Part shown: in pieces, positions 24,459 to 32,800 of the stretch
Layout of the letters: the number at the start of each line of letters is the position of its first letter
How positions within the stretch are numbered: position 1 is the first letter of the stretch
NCBI GenBank assembly: GCA_036266155.1
Contig: DATANR010000130.1
Span: 1-36,271, forward strand
Direction of reading: 5' to 3'
Length of the DNA: 36,271 nt
From: SIAJ01 sp036266155
GTDB taxonomy: Bacteria > Planctomycetota > Planctomycetia > Gemmatales > Gemmataceae
Position numbers and translations under genes: made by a program
The notes under the pieces: generated by a model
Told to the model about the DNA's origin: nothing
Seen by the model: the letters and a program-made list of their open reading frames with translations, nothing else
Database searches by the model: none

Positions 24459-24495
24459 CCCCAGGACAGTAACAACTAACGCTACTGCCCTGGGG
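24459..24495. repeat. Inverted repeat beside tRNA-Pro
   Basis: Arms 24459-24473 (CCCCAGGACAGTAAC) and 24481-24495 match at 13 of 15 positions with a 7-base spacer. It starts 12 bases after the tRNA, where recombinase arm sites or a tRNA terminator could lie; there is no T-run after it. Confidence 0.5.
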
Positions 24496-24536
24496 AAGAG
24501 GAAATCACCCAAGGGCACGCTATCGGGCAGAGATGC

Positions 24537-24570
24537 AAAAACCCCCTCGCCTGTAGGGCCGACGAGGGGG
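24537..24570 (-). terminator. Leftward terminator-like hairpin upstream of integrase
   Basis: CCCCCTCG (24542-24549) pairs with CGAGGGGG (24563-24570); on the minus strand the stem is followed by five T (A run at 24537-24541). It would stop transcription running from the element towards the tRNA. Confidence 0.5.
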
Positions 24571-24619
24571 CCAAGGAGTAAGCCTTCCGGCTCACCCGTG
24601 TTTCGCGGGAGGCTTGCTC

Positions 24620-25645
24620 ATGCGTCAGAGAGAACCTTGGTATCGCACGTCCAAAGGCGCCTGGTACGTCCAGGTCGGCCGTAAGCAACATCGGCTCGTC
24701 AAAGGACCGGAAGAGGCCACGCGGAAAGCCGCTTATGAGGCCTTTTACAAGCTCATGGCGGCCCGCCCCGAGCAATTACTATCCACGCAGAAAGTCACGG
24801 TCGCTTTCCTTTGCGACCTGTTCCTTGACCACTCTCAGAAGAACCACGAACCGCAGACGTACCGCCTTTACCGGTACTACCTCCAAGCGTTCTGTGACGC
24901 CTATGGCCGGCTCTTGGCGTCGGAGTTGAAGCCCTTCCACGTCACCCGCTGGCTCGATGGCCGGACGGGTTGGAAGGCTTCTCGTCGGCACGCGGCGCTC
25001 GCTCCGAAGCGTGCCTGTGCATGGGCGGATAAGCAGGGCATCCTCTCGCCGTCGCCACTCCGCTCACTGGAAGTCGAGCCGGGCAACCGTCGGACCCGCG
25101 TGCTGACGAAGGACGAACAGGACCAAATCCTCGCCGCGGTCAAGGACCAGCAGTTCCGGGACTTCCTCTTCGCCATGCTCGACACCGGCTGCCGACCGGG
25201 GGAGGTCGCCCGCGTCACGGCGGCCGAGGTTAACCTGGACCTCGGCGTCTGGGTCTTCGAGAAGCACAAGACTGCCAAGAAGACGAAGAAGCCCCGCGTC
25301 GTGTACCTCACGCCAGCGATGGTCGAGATGACCAGGGCCCGCATCGAAATGTTCCCCGACGGTCCACTCTTCCGGGGGCCGCGGGGGAACAAACCCTTTA
25401 CCCGGAATGGCATCCGCTGCCGGTTCTGGCGGCTGCGGGAAAAGCTCCCTCACCTGAAGCACTTCGTGGCCTACTCGGTACGACACAACTTCTGCACGTC
25501 CGCTCTCATGAACGGGGTCGGGGTGGCCCAGGTCGCCGAGTTGATGGGCCACAGCGACACGCAAATGGTCTCCCGCGTGTACGGCCACCTGGCCGAACAG
25601 GTCACCCACATGCGGGAAGCGGCCCGGAAGGCTACCGGCAGTTGA
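24620..25645 (+). CDS. int: Tyrosine recombinase/integrase
   Basis: A 341-residue site-specific recombinase. The ATG at 24620 is preceded at 7 bases by GGGAGG (24607-24612). The N-terminal half is a SAM-like core-binding domain (FLCDLFLDHSQKNHEPQTYR). The catalytic set is R192 (TGCRPGEVARV), a Lys in the beta-hairpin region (KHKTAKKTKK), R288 in YSVRHNF (where the usual first His of HxxR is Tyr), H311 in MGHSDTQ, and the nucleophile Y321 in RVYGHL. It probably inserted the element into tRNA-Pro. Its end overlaps the end of the excisionase-like gene by 14 bases in the opposite direction. Confidence 0.92.
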   Translation: MRQREPWYRTSKGAWYVQVGRKQHRLVKGPEEATRKAAYEAFYKLMAARPEQLLSTQKVTVAFLCDLFLDHSQKNHEPQTYRLYRYYLQAFCDAYGRLLASELKPFHVTRWLDGRTGWKASRRHAALAPKRACAWADKQGILSPSPLRSLEVEPGNRRTRVLTKDEQDQILAAVKDQQFRDFLFAMLDTGCRPGEVARVTAAEVNLDLGVWVFEKHKTAKKTKKPRVVYLTPAMVEMTRARIEMFPDGPLFRGPRGNKPFTRNGIRCRFWRLREKLPHLKHFVAYSVRHNFCTSALMNGVGVAQVAELMGHSDTQMVSRVYGHLAEQVTHMREAARKATGS

Positions 25646-25838
25646 TGTGGGCGTAAGGAAGGAGCGGCCCCTCCCTCACGCACCCCTTGCGGTATTCCTC
25701 CAGCGCCTCCGCGGGGATCACGATCTTCCCCCGGCCGAGCCCATGCCGTTCGTGGCGGATCTTGCCGGCGGCGCAGAGCCCGTACACGAGCGAAATGCTG
25801 ATCCCTAGCCGCTCGGCAACCTGTTTCACCGTAAGCAT
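25632..25838 (-). CDS. Excisionase/AlpA-like helix-turn-helix protein
   Basis: A 68-residue DNA-binding protein. MLTVKQVAERLGISISLVYGL followed by GKIRHERHGLGRGKIVIPAE is the winged helix of MerR-like excisionases (HTH_17). Next to an integrase this usually acts as a directionality factor or a regulator of excision. It is last in the run of minus-strand genes and convergent with the integrase. It is intact and of normal size. Confidence 0.82.
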   Translation of the reverse strand: MLTVKQVAERLGISISLVYGLCAAGKIRHERHGLGRGKIVIPAEALEEYRKGCVREGPLLPYAHINCR

Positions 25839-25891
25839 GAGGACCTACCAAGCTGGCGCGATCCGTCGCGGGTTGTTACCATGGGGGAAAT

Positions 25892-25984
25892 GCGTCGGCG
25901 GTCCCGGCCGATAGTGCAGTCTCGTGCGAAGAGAAAGCCGGCCAGACGCACCTGTGCGGGTGAAACTCCCGCGACCGCCGACGC
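25892..25984. ncRNA. Candidate structured RNA of unknown class
   Basis: A perfect 12-base-pair closing stem (25892-25903, GCGTCGGCGGTC, with 25973-25984) encloses 69 bases that can form more helices. On the plus strand GCGGG (25956-25960) pairs with CCCGC (25968-25972) around TGAAACT and would stack directly on the closing stem. GTGCG (25924-25928) pairs with CGCAC (25947-25951). CCGGC (25904-25908) pairs with GCCGG (25937-25941) inside that loop, making a pseudoknot. It lies between two minus-strand genes; which strand is transcribed is unknown. I cannot match it to a known RNA class. Confidence 0.45.
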
Positions 25985-25994
25985 TTCATATACT

Positions 25995-26207
25995 TCACGC
26001 CTGCCCGTTCGCGGGAGCCGCCGCCGGCGCCCGTGGTTTCTCCGGTGCCCCGCACTTCATGCGGACAAGTTGCATGAAGGCGCGAGTCGATAGGAAGGCC
26101 TCCCTCACGGTCCCGTCCTTAAACGTGACCGTCATCCCCTCGCCATCGCGGCCGGTCAGCAAACACGTGTTCGTGCCCGTGCCGTGAATCGTCAGTTCGA
26201 TCGACAT
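25995..26207 (-). CDS. Small hypothetical protein
   Basis: A 70-residue protein. The ATG at 26207 has AGGAG 6 bases upstream, one of the better ribosome sites in this region. The sequence MSIELTIHGTGTNTCLLTGR then GEGMTVTFKDGTVREAFLS suggests a small beta-rich fold followed by an Ala/Pro-rich tail. I do not recognise the family. It lies between the primase-polymerase gene and the structured element. Confidence 0.65.
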   Translation of the reverse strand: MSIELTIHGTGTNTCLLTGRDGEGMTVTFKDGTVREAFLSTRAFMQLVRMKCGAPEKPRAPAAAPANGQA

Positions 26208-26290
26208 CGCCGTCTCCTGGTAGACTCTGCGGCTGTTGTGAGCACCGCCTCCCGGCCGCAGGCAGGGGCAGCGTCTACAAAGGCTCGCAC

Positions 26291-27084
26291 TCATTCGGCC
26301 GGATGGTGCCGGTCGAGTGCGTGCCAGATCTCGCGGTCGCTCCACTCGGGCTGACAACACGCCGGCCCCCATACTTCCTTGATGAAGTCGAAGGTCTGTT
26401 GTCGGGTCCGCCTGCGTCCCGCATTACGTACACGACCCGAACGAGTCCGCGGCTCCCGTTCTGTCCTTGGACACTTTCGATCCGCAGGCAGTACCGCTCG
26501 GGAAATCGAATGGAGCCCTGACCATTGGGCAAATCTCCCGTCATGCCAATTGTTTGTTGAGTCCGCCTTCGGGTCCGTTCGCGCGTCCAGCCCACCTTCG
26601 CCACCGGGAGTTCATGAATCGGGAAGAGCCCTGATCCAAGCCATTCGTACCGACCCTCGGGGGTCTGCGAGTGCGGAAGCAGTTCGAGCCCGCCGTCCGT
26701 TCGGATGTCGATGGGCAGACCCTTGATTTTCACCCGGTTCGACAGCGGGACACCCTTCCGTCGGCGGTAGCCCAGGTGAAGGCCGCCGCTGGGCGTCCGC
26801 AGCAGGTGGGGGGTATCGCCGCACTCGGCGAGTACCAGAGCCGCCTTGGCCGGGTCATCGCAGTCGAAGACGACGAGACCCGTCGTCACAATCGCGATGT
26901 TGGCCCGCGTCTCTGCAGAGAACCAGCTACGCAGTTGTTCGGCAGAGGGCATCTGCGTCTGGTACGGCTTCCACTTCACCATCGGGACTTTGGTGTCGGG
27001 GAAGCACGGGATCGACGCGTAGCCCTTGGCGGCGTTCGCCAGGGCGACCTCGTAATTGCCGGTACTGACGGAAAGACTTCGCAT
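26291..27084 (-). pseudogene. Bifunctional DNA primase/polymerase, frameshifted near the end
   Basis: The N-terminal 180 residues are a prim-pol domain: YEVALANAAKGYASIPC, VPMVKWKPYQ, the acidic catalytic VVFDCDDP, and TPSGGLHLGYRRR. Such enzymes prime replication of plasmids, phages and integrative elements. After RGLVRVVYVMRDAGGPD the frame becomes Ser/Arg/Thr-rich nonsense. The next frame reads QTFDFIKEVWGPACCQPEWS and DREIWHALDRHHPAE to a stop at 26291, a sensible primase C-terminal helix. One missing base in the AACAG tract near 26399 explains this. Uncorrected, the frame ends at 26275. The start is uncertain: ATG 27084 or GTG 27117. No helicase domain is fused. Confidence 0.75.
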
Positions 27085-27262
27085 GAGTAATCGCAAAAAC
27101 GAATCGCAGCCTATCACCCCCCGGCGCCACTCGCCCCGCGAGACGATGCCCGCGGGTTGCCTTGACTGAGCGGGCGGTTTCTCCGTCCGAGGAGCGGATG
27201 CCCGGCAGCTTGAGCTTCGCGTCGCGCTTGGCCGCTTCGAGGATGTCGTCAGGTGTTTCCAT
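26927..27262 (-). CDS. Doubtful small ORF before the primase gene
   Basis: ATG at 27262 overlaps the end of the preceding gene by 14 bases. METPDDILEAAKRDAKLKLP looks like a real helical N-terminus, but the second half overlaps the primase-polymerase gene by about 160 bases and reads like out-of-frame sequence. The true gene may be only the first 30-50 codons, or it may be frameshifted like its neighbours. Confidence 0.3.
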   Translation of the reverse strand: METPDDILEAAKRDAKLKLPGIRSSDGETARSVKATRGHRLAGRVAPGGDRLRFVFAITHAKSFRQYRQLRGRPGERRQGLRVDPVLPRHQSPDGEVEAVPDADALCRTTA

Positions 27263-27792
27263 TGGCACTGCCGATTGCGAATAAGGCCTTGTCGCGGGCT
27301 TCACGTTCGCCCTCGGTCAGTTCGATGCCGTAGGCCAAGTCCTTGTCCACTGTTTGCTTCAGCAGGCAGTCGAGTGCGTCGAGCAGCTTTGGGGCGGCTG
27401 CTCGGAGGCGGCCGTTCGCCGTGGCTTCCTCAGGAGCGTCCTCAGACCAGTGTTCAAGATGGGCGATTGTTTTGCCCTTTCCGTTCGTGATCGCGACGCC
27501 ACCAACGAAGACAGAACCTTCTTCGTCAGTGAGCCAAGGTCCGGGAGTGTGAGTGGCAGACTGATGGGCCGTAGAGCAAGCCGGGATTTTGTTTTGGATC
27601 CACTCCTCGACCGCTTCGCTGGCCGCGTCATCGAAGGCGGTCGTCCGCCCGGGCGACAGATCGCCGCTCTTCGCGTGGGGGGTAATGCTCGACGATGATC
27701 GCCCAGAAGGCGTCAGTTGCCTCCTGCACGAGGGACTGGATGTCGGTCTTCCGATTGGATTCTGCCGATGGTCGGGTCTCATTGGTTGCCAT
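27249..27792 (-). pseudogene. Phage-type protein with HTPGPW domain, frameshifted
   Basis: The first part, from ATG 27792, reads TDIQSLVQEATDAFWAIIVE then HYPP and shifts frame at a run of six C (G run at 27677-27682). The continuation in the other frame, HAKSGDLSPGRTTAFDDAAS then EAVEEWIQNKIP, completes a helical domain common in planctomycete mobile elements. It runs straight on into HTPGPWLTDEEGSVFVGG and LRAAAPKLLDALDCLL, a short phage-associated domain usually found alone. Removing one C gives a single protein of about 181 residues with both domains. Function is unknown for both. In the raw sequence no start codon lets the second part be made as a normal gene. Confidence 0.65.
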
Positions 27793-27820
27793 CCTGTAAT
27801 TGGGGAATGAAAGTAAGAAG

Positions 27821-28030
27821 TCAAAGTTGGTAGGTCCAAATGGCCCATCCGTAGACCTGCGTCCTGACTGTCTCGAACTTGATCCCACGCGGGACACGCA
27901 CGTAAGTGAGCCGCTGCCAGCGGGACTGGTAGGAGTCGGGCCACCGCCGGAAGTAGTCGGCGGGCCGTGCCGTCAGGTGCCCCTGCGGTGAGGCGAGGAT
28001 GACCCAGCGCTTGCTTGGTGTGTTCTTCAT
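27821..28030 (-). CDS. Small hypothetical protein
   Basis: A 69-residue basic and aromatic protein (KRWVILASPQGHLTARPADY and later VYGWAIWTYQL). Its ATG overlaps the stop of the upstream gene (ATGA at 28027-28030), so the two are coupled. I recognise no family. Confidence 0.5.
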   Translation of the reverse strand: MKNTPSKRWVILASPQGHLTARPADYFRRWPDSYQSRWQRLTYVRVPRGIKFETVRTQVYGWAIWTYQL

Positions 28031-28311
28031 GGTGCCTTCGGGGAAGTGGAATCAAAAGTCTCACTGGTCGATCGCGCGCCCCGCAGACGTCGGAGCATCT
28101 GCTGGACTTGGGCGGACTCGTCGTGGAAGTTGGCATCCTCCAGGGCCGCCGCGGCGGTCTTGAGGACGGCCAGGCCGTTCCACCCGAAGTGGACAGCAAT
28201 CATGACCCCGAGCACATCTGTTTCGGTGGCGGCGTGGTCGGACGAATAGAAGTCACGCGTCACGGCCCGGATCGTTTCGCCCAGGGGACATCGGTTTTTG
28301 TCGGTACACAT
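28027..28311 (-). CDS. Small hypothetical protein
   Basis: A 94-residue mostly helical protein starting at ATG 28311. The central stretch VMIAVHFGWNGLAVLKTAAA then ALEDANFHDESAQVQQMLRR is amphipathic. It lies 26 bases after the methyltransferase gene and is coupled to the next small gene by ATGA. No family is recognised, and no clear ribosome site is seen. Confidence 0.5.
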   Translation of the reverse strand: MCTDKNRCPLGETIRAVTRDFYSSDHAATETDVLGVMIAVHFGWNGLAVLKTAAAALEDANFHDESAQVQQMLRRLRGARSTSETFDSTSPKAP

Positions 28312-28337
28312 GGGAGGAAGGTTGGAAAGGAGTCGGC

Positions 28338-29033
28338 TCAGTTCGCCCGCTCGAAGACCGTGCAGGTGTCGTGAAGCCCGGGAATAAAGCTGGAGGTGTA
28401 GACCTTGGAGGAACTGCTCGCCCCATGACTGAAGCGGATGATGTCCGTGCAGCTCTGCCGCAAGCCCGCCTCGAACGCGAGCCGCTTCGTGTGATAGACG
28501 AGCGGGCAGTAGCCTTCCTCGCGGTCGGTGTAGTCGCCCATCAGGATCGCGAACTTGCCGCGTGGCGTGAGCACCTTCGCGCAGTTCTGGATCAGCAGCC
28601 CGTACCGGCGGAGGAACAGTTCGAGCGACGGACAACTCGACAGGTCGGCCGTCGTTCCGGTGTAGACTTTCTGCCGCCAGTAGGGCGGATGAATCCAGAC
28701 GAAGTCCACTTTCGGCATGTCCCGATAGTTGGCAGGGTCGCAGGCATCGAAGCCATACCGGATATCTTTGGAATGGCAGCCGATGCCCAGCTCGTCGCAC
28801 ACGTGGCGGCACGTGCCCGATCCGGTCATCGGGTCGAAGACACTCTGCGGACGGAAGTAGTGCAAGAGGTCTTTGATCAACTCCCCGCCGCAGTTGCCGG
28901 GGTAGCGCGCGTCCCCATACGGGCCACGGAACGCCTTGTGGTACAGGCTCGTGAGTCCCGGAACGGGGCTCGCGTTCTGTGGTGCCCTCGGCAAGAGGGC
29001 GATGGCCGGTGGTGTGAATGCGATGGTTCGCAT
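28338..29033 (-). CDS. DNA methyltransferase (N6-A or N4-C type)
   Basis: A 231-residue class I SAM-dependent methyltransferase. The SAM motif is SVFDPMTGSGTCRHVCDELG (motif I) and the catalytic motif IV is VDFVWIHPPYW, a PPY variant of the DPPY/NPPY signature, used for amino groups of adenine or cytosine. The order (DPxxGSGT then PPY) would fit the alpha class, but the short length suggests no separate target-recognition domain. There is no restriction endonuclease nearby, so it is an orphan methylase that may protect the element or regulate it. The start at ATG 29033 lacks a ribosome site; a structured leader precedes it. Confidence 0.82.
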   Translation of the reverse strand: MRTIAFTPPAIALLPRAPQNASPVPGLTSLYHKAFRGPYGDARYPGNCGGELIKDLLHYFRPQSVFDPMTGSGTCRHVCDELGIGCHSKDIRYGFDACDPANYRDMPKVDFVWIHPPYWRQKVYTGTTADLSSCPSLELFLRRYGLLIQNCAKVLTPRGKFAILMGDYTDREEGYCPLVYHTKRLAFEAGLRQSCTDIIRFSHGASSSSKVYTSSFIPGLHDTCTVFERAN

Positions 29034-29065
29034 CGGTAAAGAAGGAAGGAATAAAGCACCTCCGC

Positions 29066-29238
29066 GGAGGCACATTCGCCGCCGCCCGGCCGCAGCGCAG
29101 CCGTCCAGAGTAGAGGCCGAAGAACTCTGGACGGCGCGAACGGCCGGGCAGAATTCCCCCGCCTCCGCGTGGTCCACGGAAGCGGGAGCCGAATGTTCCA
29201 AGGGGTTCAGGGAAGCGCCGGATACAAGGCGTTCCCTG
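29066..29238. other. Nested inverted repeats upstream of the methyltransferase gene
   Basis: Within the 320-base gap 29034-29353 there is no credible gene. A perfect 12-base-pair stem (29100-29111, GCCGTCCAGAGT, with 29124-29135) lies inside a 9-base-pair stem (29084-29092, GCCCGGCCG, with 29141-29149). GGAGGC near 29066 can pair with GCCTCC at 29161-29166 outside both. A separate hairpin pairs CAGGGAA (29208-29214) with TTCCCTG (29232-29238). On the minus strand this would be the leader of the methyltransferase mRNA. Confidence 0.5.
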
Positions 29239-29353
29239 AGAGAGGGGGGTCATCCCTGCCCGCAATGCTTTCTTCCCGTGAGGGTTGACGGCATGTGCGG
29301 CCGGGGAGGTTGCGGAGCCGGTCAGGGCCAGCTCCGTGTACCATCCGCAGGCG

Positions 29354-29677
29354 TTACGCCTGCTTCGACAAATCGGTTTCCCGCTCCAAGTCAGCGATTA
29401 TCTCGCTGGCCTGTTGGCAGAGCGCGACGACCTTGCCCAGGCTCGCGTGGTCGAACGACTTCGAGTACTTCCATGCCCCGTCCCGGTCCTTGTAGGACCG
29501 TTCAAAGGACACGGAGAACCACCGTCGCCGCTCGCCCTGGACCATAACGTCACGCGCCCAGATGCTGGCGGACACGTCATCGACTCGGAGAGTCTTGCAC
29601 GGGCGTCGCTTCGCATCGGCGGGCGCGGCCTCCGGTGCCGCGGAAGAGTCCTTCTTCTTTTTTGCAGTAGCTTCCAT
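29354..29677 (-). CDS. Small mobile-element protein
   Basis: A 107-residue protein. I chose the ATG at 29677 (MEATAKKKKD); an in-frame ATG at 29698 is also possible. After a Lys/Ala-rich disordered N-terminus comes a compact domain: SASIWARDVMVQGERRRWFS, VSFERSYKDRDGAWKYSKSF, then helix LGKVVALCQQASEIIADLE. I believe similar small beta-then-helix proteins occur in other integrative elements of planctomycetes, but I cannot name a family or function. Confidence 0.6.
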   Translation of the reverse strand: MEATAKKKKDSSAAPEAAPADAKRRPCKTLRVDDVSASIWARDVMVQGERRRWFSVSFERSYKDRDGAWKYSKSFDHASLGKVVALCQQASEIIADLERETDLSKQA

Positions 29678-29821
29678 GCTGATTGGGGGAACATGCACGG
29701 CAATACCGTGCGTATCCCACGCCAGAGCACCCGCGCGTCACCCTGATGACGGCGGGATGATCCCGGACGTGGCTCGTGATGACCGGGTCCGACTTCACGG
29801 GAGTCGATCCCTGCCCTGTCG

Positions 29822-32800
29822 CTACCACAACAGCAATTTGAGATCACCTGCACGGCGAGCATCGTGCCCCGCCCGGCGGTGAAAATGCCCAGCCAGTATT
29901 TCATCGTCCGTACCCGGCGAAGCTTCTGTAGCGTCGTCGCCGGGAGGTGCCTTGCGAGCACGCGGTCCTTCTGCAGCTCCCACCAGAGCGTGATGTTCTT
30001 CACGCCATAGTCGGAGGCGTGCTTCTTTCTGAAGTCCTCCAGATCGCGGTCGATCTCGCCGGAGGAGTTCCGAGAGGCCGATGGTTTTTCCAGTGTCGAT
30101 GGCGAGTATACGACCGTCGGTGGTGATGTTGAGCGCATTATCTTCCCGCGGGTCCACCTTTTGCGACCAAAGCCGCTCGTACCGTTCGACCGGCATCTGC
30201 TGGATCGCACGCTGCTCGTTCGACATCGGGCACGCGACGACGATCGGCTTGCCCGTTTCCAGCCGCGGACGGGGCAGGTCGAGCATCTCGGCTGTCTGCA
30301 CATCGGCAAACGCCCGAAACATCTGCTGAAGTTCGGGCAGGTTCGTGAAGCGCGCGAACCGGCTGCGGGGCCGCATGGAGACACCATCGGGCGAGATCTC
30401 CATCGTGTCGATCACTTCGCCGAAGGTGGCTGCCCAGGCATCGAAGTGCTCCAGGCCGCGCTGGTGCAGGCCCACGGGTCGAGGAACCGCTGCATCGTGT
30501 ACATCTCGACCATGGTGTTGCTGATCGGCGTGCCGGTGGCGAACGTGACGCCATGACCGGGGTGTTGCCCGTGCAGGTAGTGGGCCTTCATGTACACGTC
30601 GAACGCCCGCTCGCTGCCGGCGGTCTGGATGCCGGCGACCCGTTCCATCTTGGTCGGCGTTTCGAGGTTCTTGTAGTACTGCGCCTCGTCGATGAAGACG
30701 TGATCGACCCCCAGCTCGTCAAACACCAGGCCGTCGTCCTTCTTGTCCTCGGCGAGCAAGTTCTGCAAGCGTTCGACTTTGGCGGCCTTCAGCTTTTCGA
30801 TTGTCTTGATCAGGTTGCGCTGGACGCGGGTGCCATCGCGATTCGCGGCGGCGCAGAGCAATCGCTCATATGCCTGGATCTGCTGGTTCAGGAACTGCTC
30901 CTGATACGAGCGCGACATGCCGATCCGTTCGAAGGAACTGTGCGTGACGATGATGCCATCCCATTCGTCACTCGCGATCTTGGCGGTCAGGTGCTTGCGG
31001 CGCTCCCGCGACAGGCCTTCTTTGCTGGCCACCAGCAGCTTGGCATTGGGATAAAGGTGCATGAACTCGCGGCCGAATTGCTCCAGCAAGTGATTGGGCA
31101 CCACGTACATCGGCTTCTGGATGAGCCCCGCCTGCTTCATCTTCACCCCGGTGGCGGCCGTAATGTATGTTTTGCCGGCGCCGACCGCGTGGGCGAGCAG
31201 CGTGTTGCCGGCGCTCATGCAGCGCCAGATGGCGTCGCGCTGGTGGGCGCGCAGCCGGACGGTCTGGTTCATGCCGGGGAAGTCGAGATGCGAGCCATCG
31301 AAGAGGCGCGGGCGCAAATTGTCGTAGGTATTGTTGTAGAGTCGCACGAGACGCTCTGTGCATTCGGGATCAGTCCAGAGCCAGGACCGGAACCACTCCT
31401 TGATGAGCTTCTGCTTCTCGCGGGCCGCCAATGTGTCCTCCTGGTTCACGACTCGATGCTCGCGGCCGTCGGTCGTGATCGTGTCGTAGATGACGGGCGT
31501 CTTCATGTTGAGGGCCAGTTCCAGGAGCCACGTGCCGCCGGCGCGGGGAGTGCCGAACTCGGACGTGGCGGCGACCGACACGTTGGCGGCGTACTCCGCC
31601 ACGATGCTCCAGACCGCGTCTTCTGGAAGGTGTCCGACCTGAATCGCCTCCGGCTCAACACCGAAGAGGCTGGCAGCAAAGGCCTGGATGTCGGTCTCTG
31701 GGATCCACGGGGCGTCGAGGCTGGCGTCGATGTCGCCGGGAAGCACATCGTCCGGCGGTACCTGGCGGAGCATCTCGGCATTGCGGGCATAGGCAGGGCC
31801 GGCGTTGAGGACCGCGGCGAGCTTGGCTCGGACGTTCCCTGAGAGATAGGCGTCGGCCGTTTGCCAGTTCTGTTGCTCCGGATCGTGAAAGACGAGATCG
31901 CCGAGTTCCGCGGTGACCTGTTCTTCGGACTTGCCGTAGAGCGTCGCGATGAAGGGCACATCAACTGTGCCCCGCCGATCGAGCGAGACAAGCAAGCCTT
32001 CCTCCGCGCATCGCACCGACGTGATCGGCGGGTTCTTGCCCACCACATCCTTCTTCATGATGGCGGCTTTCGCCGCCTTGCCAGTTGCCTCGTCGTACTC
32101 TTCCAAGGACATGACCAGCATCGCGTCCGGGTCCTCGCGGAACTTGACGAGATTCGGCATCCGGCGGATCACGCCGCCCTTGGCCGTCGCGCTCTTCGTC
32201 GTTTTGTTGATCGGGCCGAAATTGATGACAAACCGGTCGTAGGCATCGTTGAGTTGCCGGCGTGCCTCGTGGCGGTGTTCTTCGGGCCAGCCCTCGTTCT
32301 GCGACTGTAAGACACGGCGAGCGCGGTTACGCAGGTCGATCAGGCGGCCGAGCCGTTTGCCGACCAGTGGACCAATGGCAGTGAGAAGCGAGCCGCCATA
32401 GTTGACCGGAACCGACTGCCCGTCGATGACCTGGTAAATCGCGTGATCATCCCCGACGAAAAAGCTGCCCTCCGTGATGTGGCGCTCGGAAGGCGGCGGC
32501 GTGAAGGGCGGGGCAGATCGTTCCGGAATGGCGGACGCTGCCTGCCGCGGATACTCCGGCAGATGCTTGATGGCGTTCTCAAGATGTCCCGCCAGGTCGC
32601 CGGTGCCGGTGACGCTGTAGCCTTCGCCTCCATAGAGCGTGTCTTTGCGGCTCCAGGAGCCCTGCACCATCTCGGGATGGTTCAGAAAGTAGCGATTGAT
32701 CGCGATTTCGATGCCGTCGATGGACAACGGTGCGACATCGAGCCACTCCGGGTCCACGTGCTTTGGAGGTTCATCGAGCGAGCGTTTCCGCATGAAAATG

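Noticed and set aside
25904..25984. Cobalamin riboswitch
   Set aside because: GGGTGAAACTCCC resembles one box, but the B12 box and other conserved parts are missing or in the wrong order, and no cobalamin gene follows.
28371..29039. Plus-strand frame of 222 codons over the DNA methyltransferase
   Set aside because: It lies opposite a gene with clear SAM and PPY motifs and shows no domain itself.
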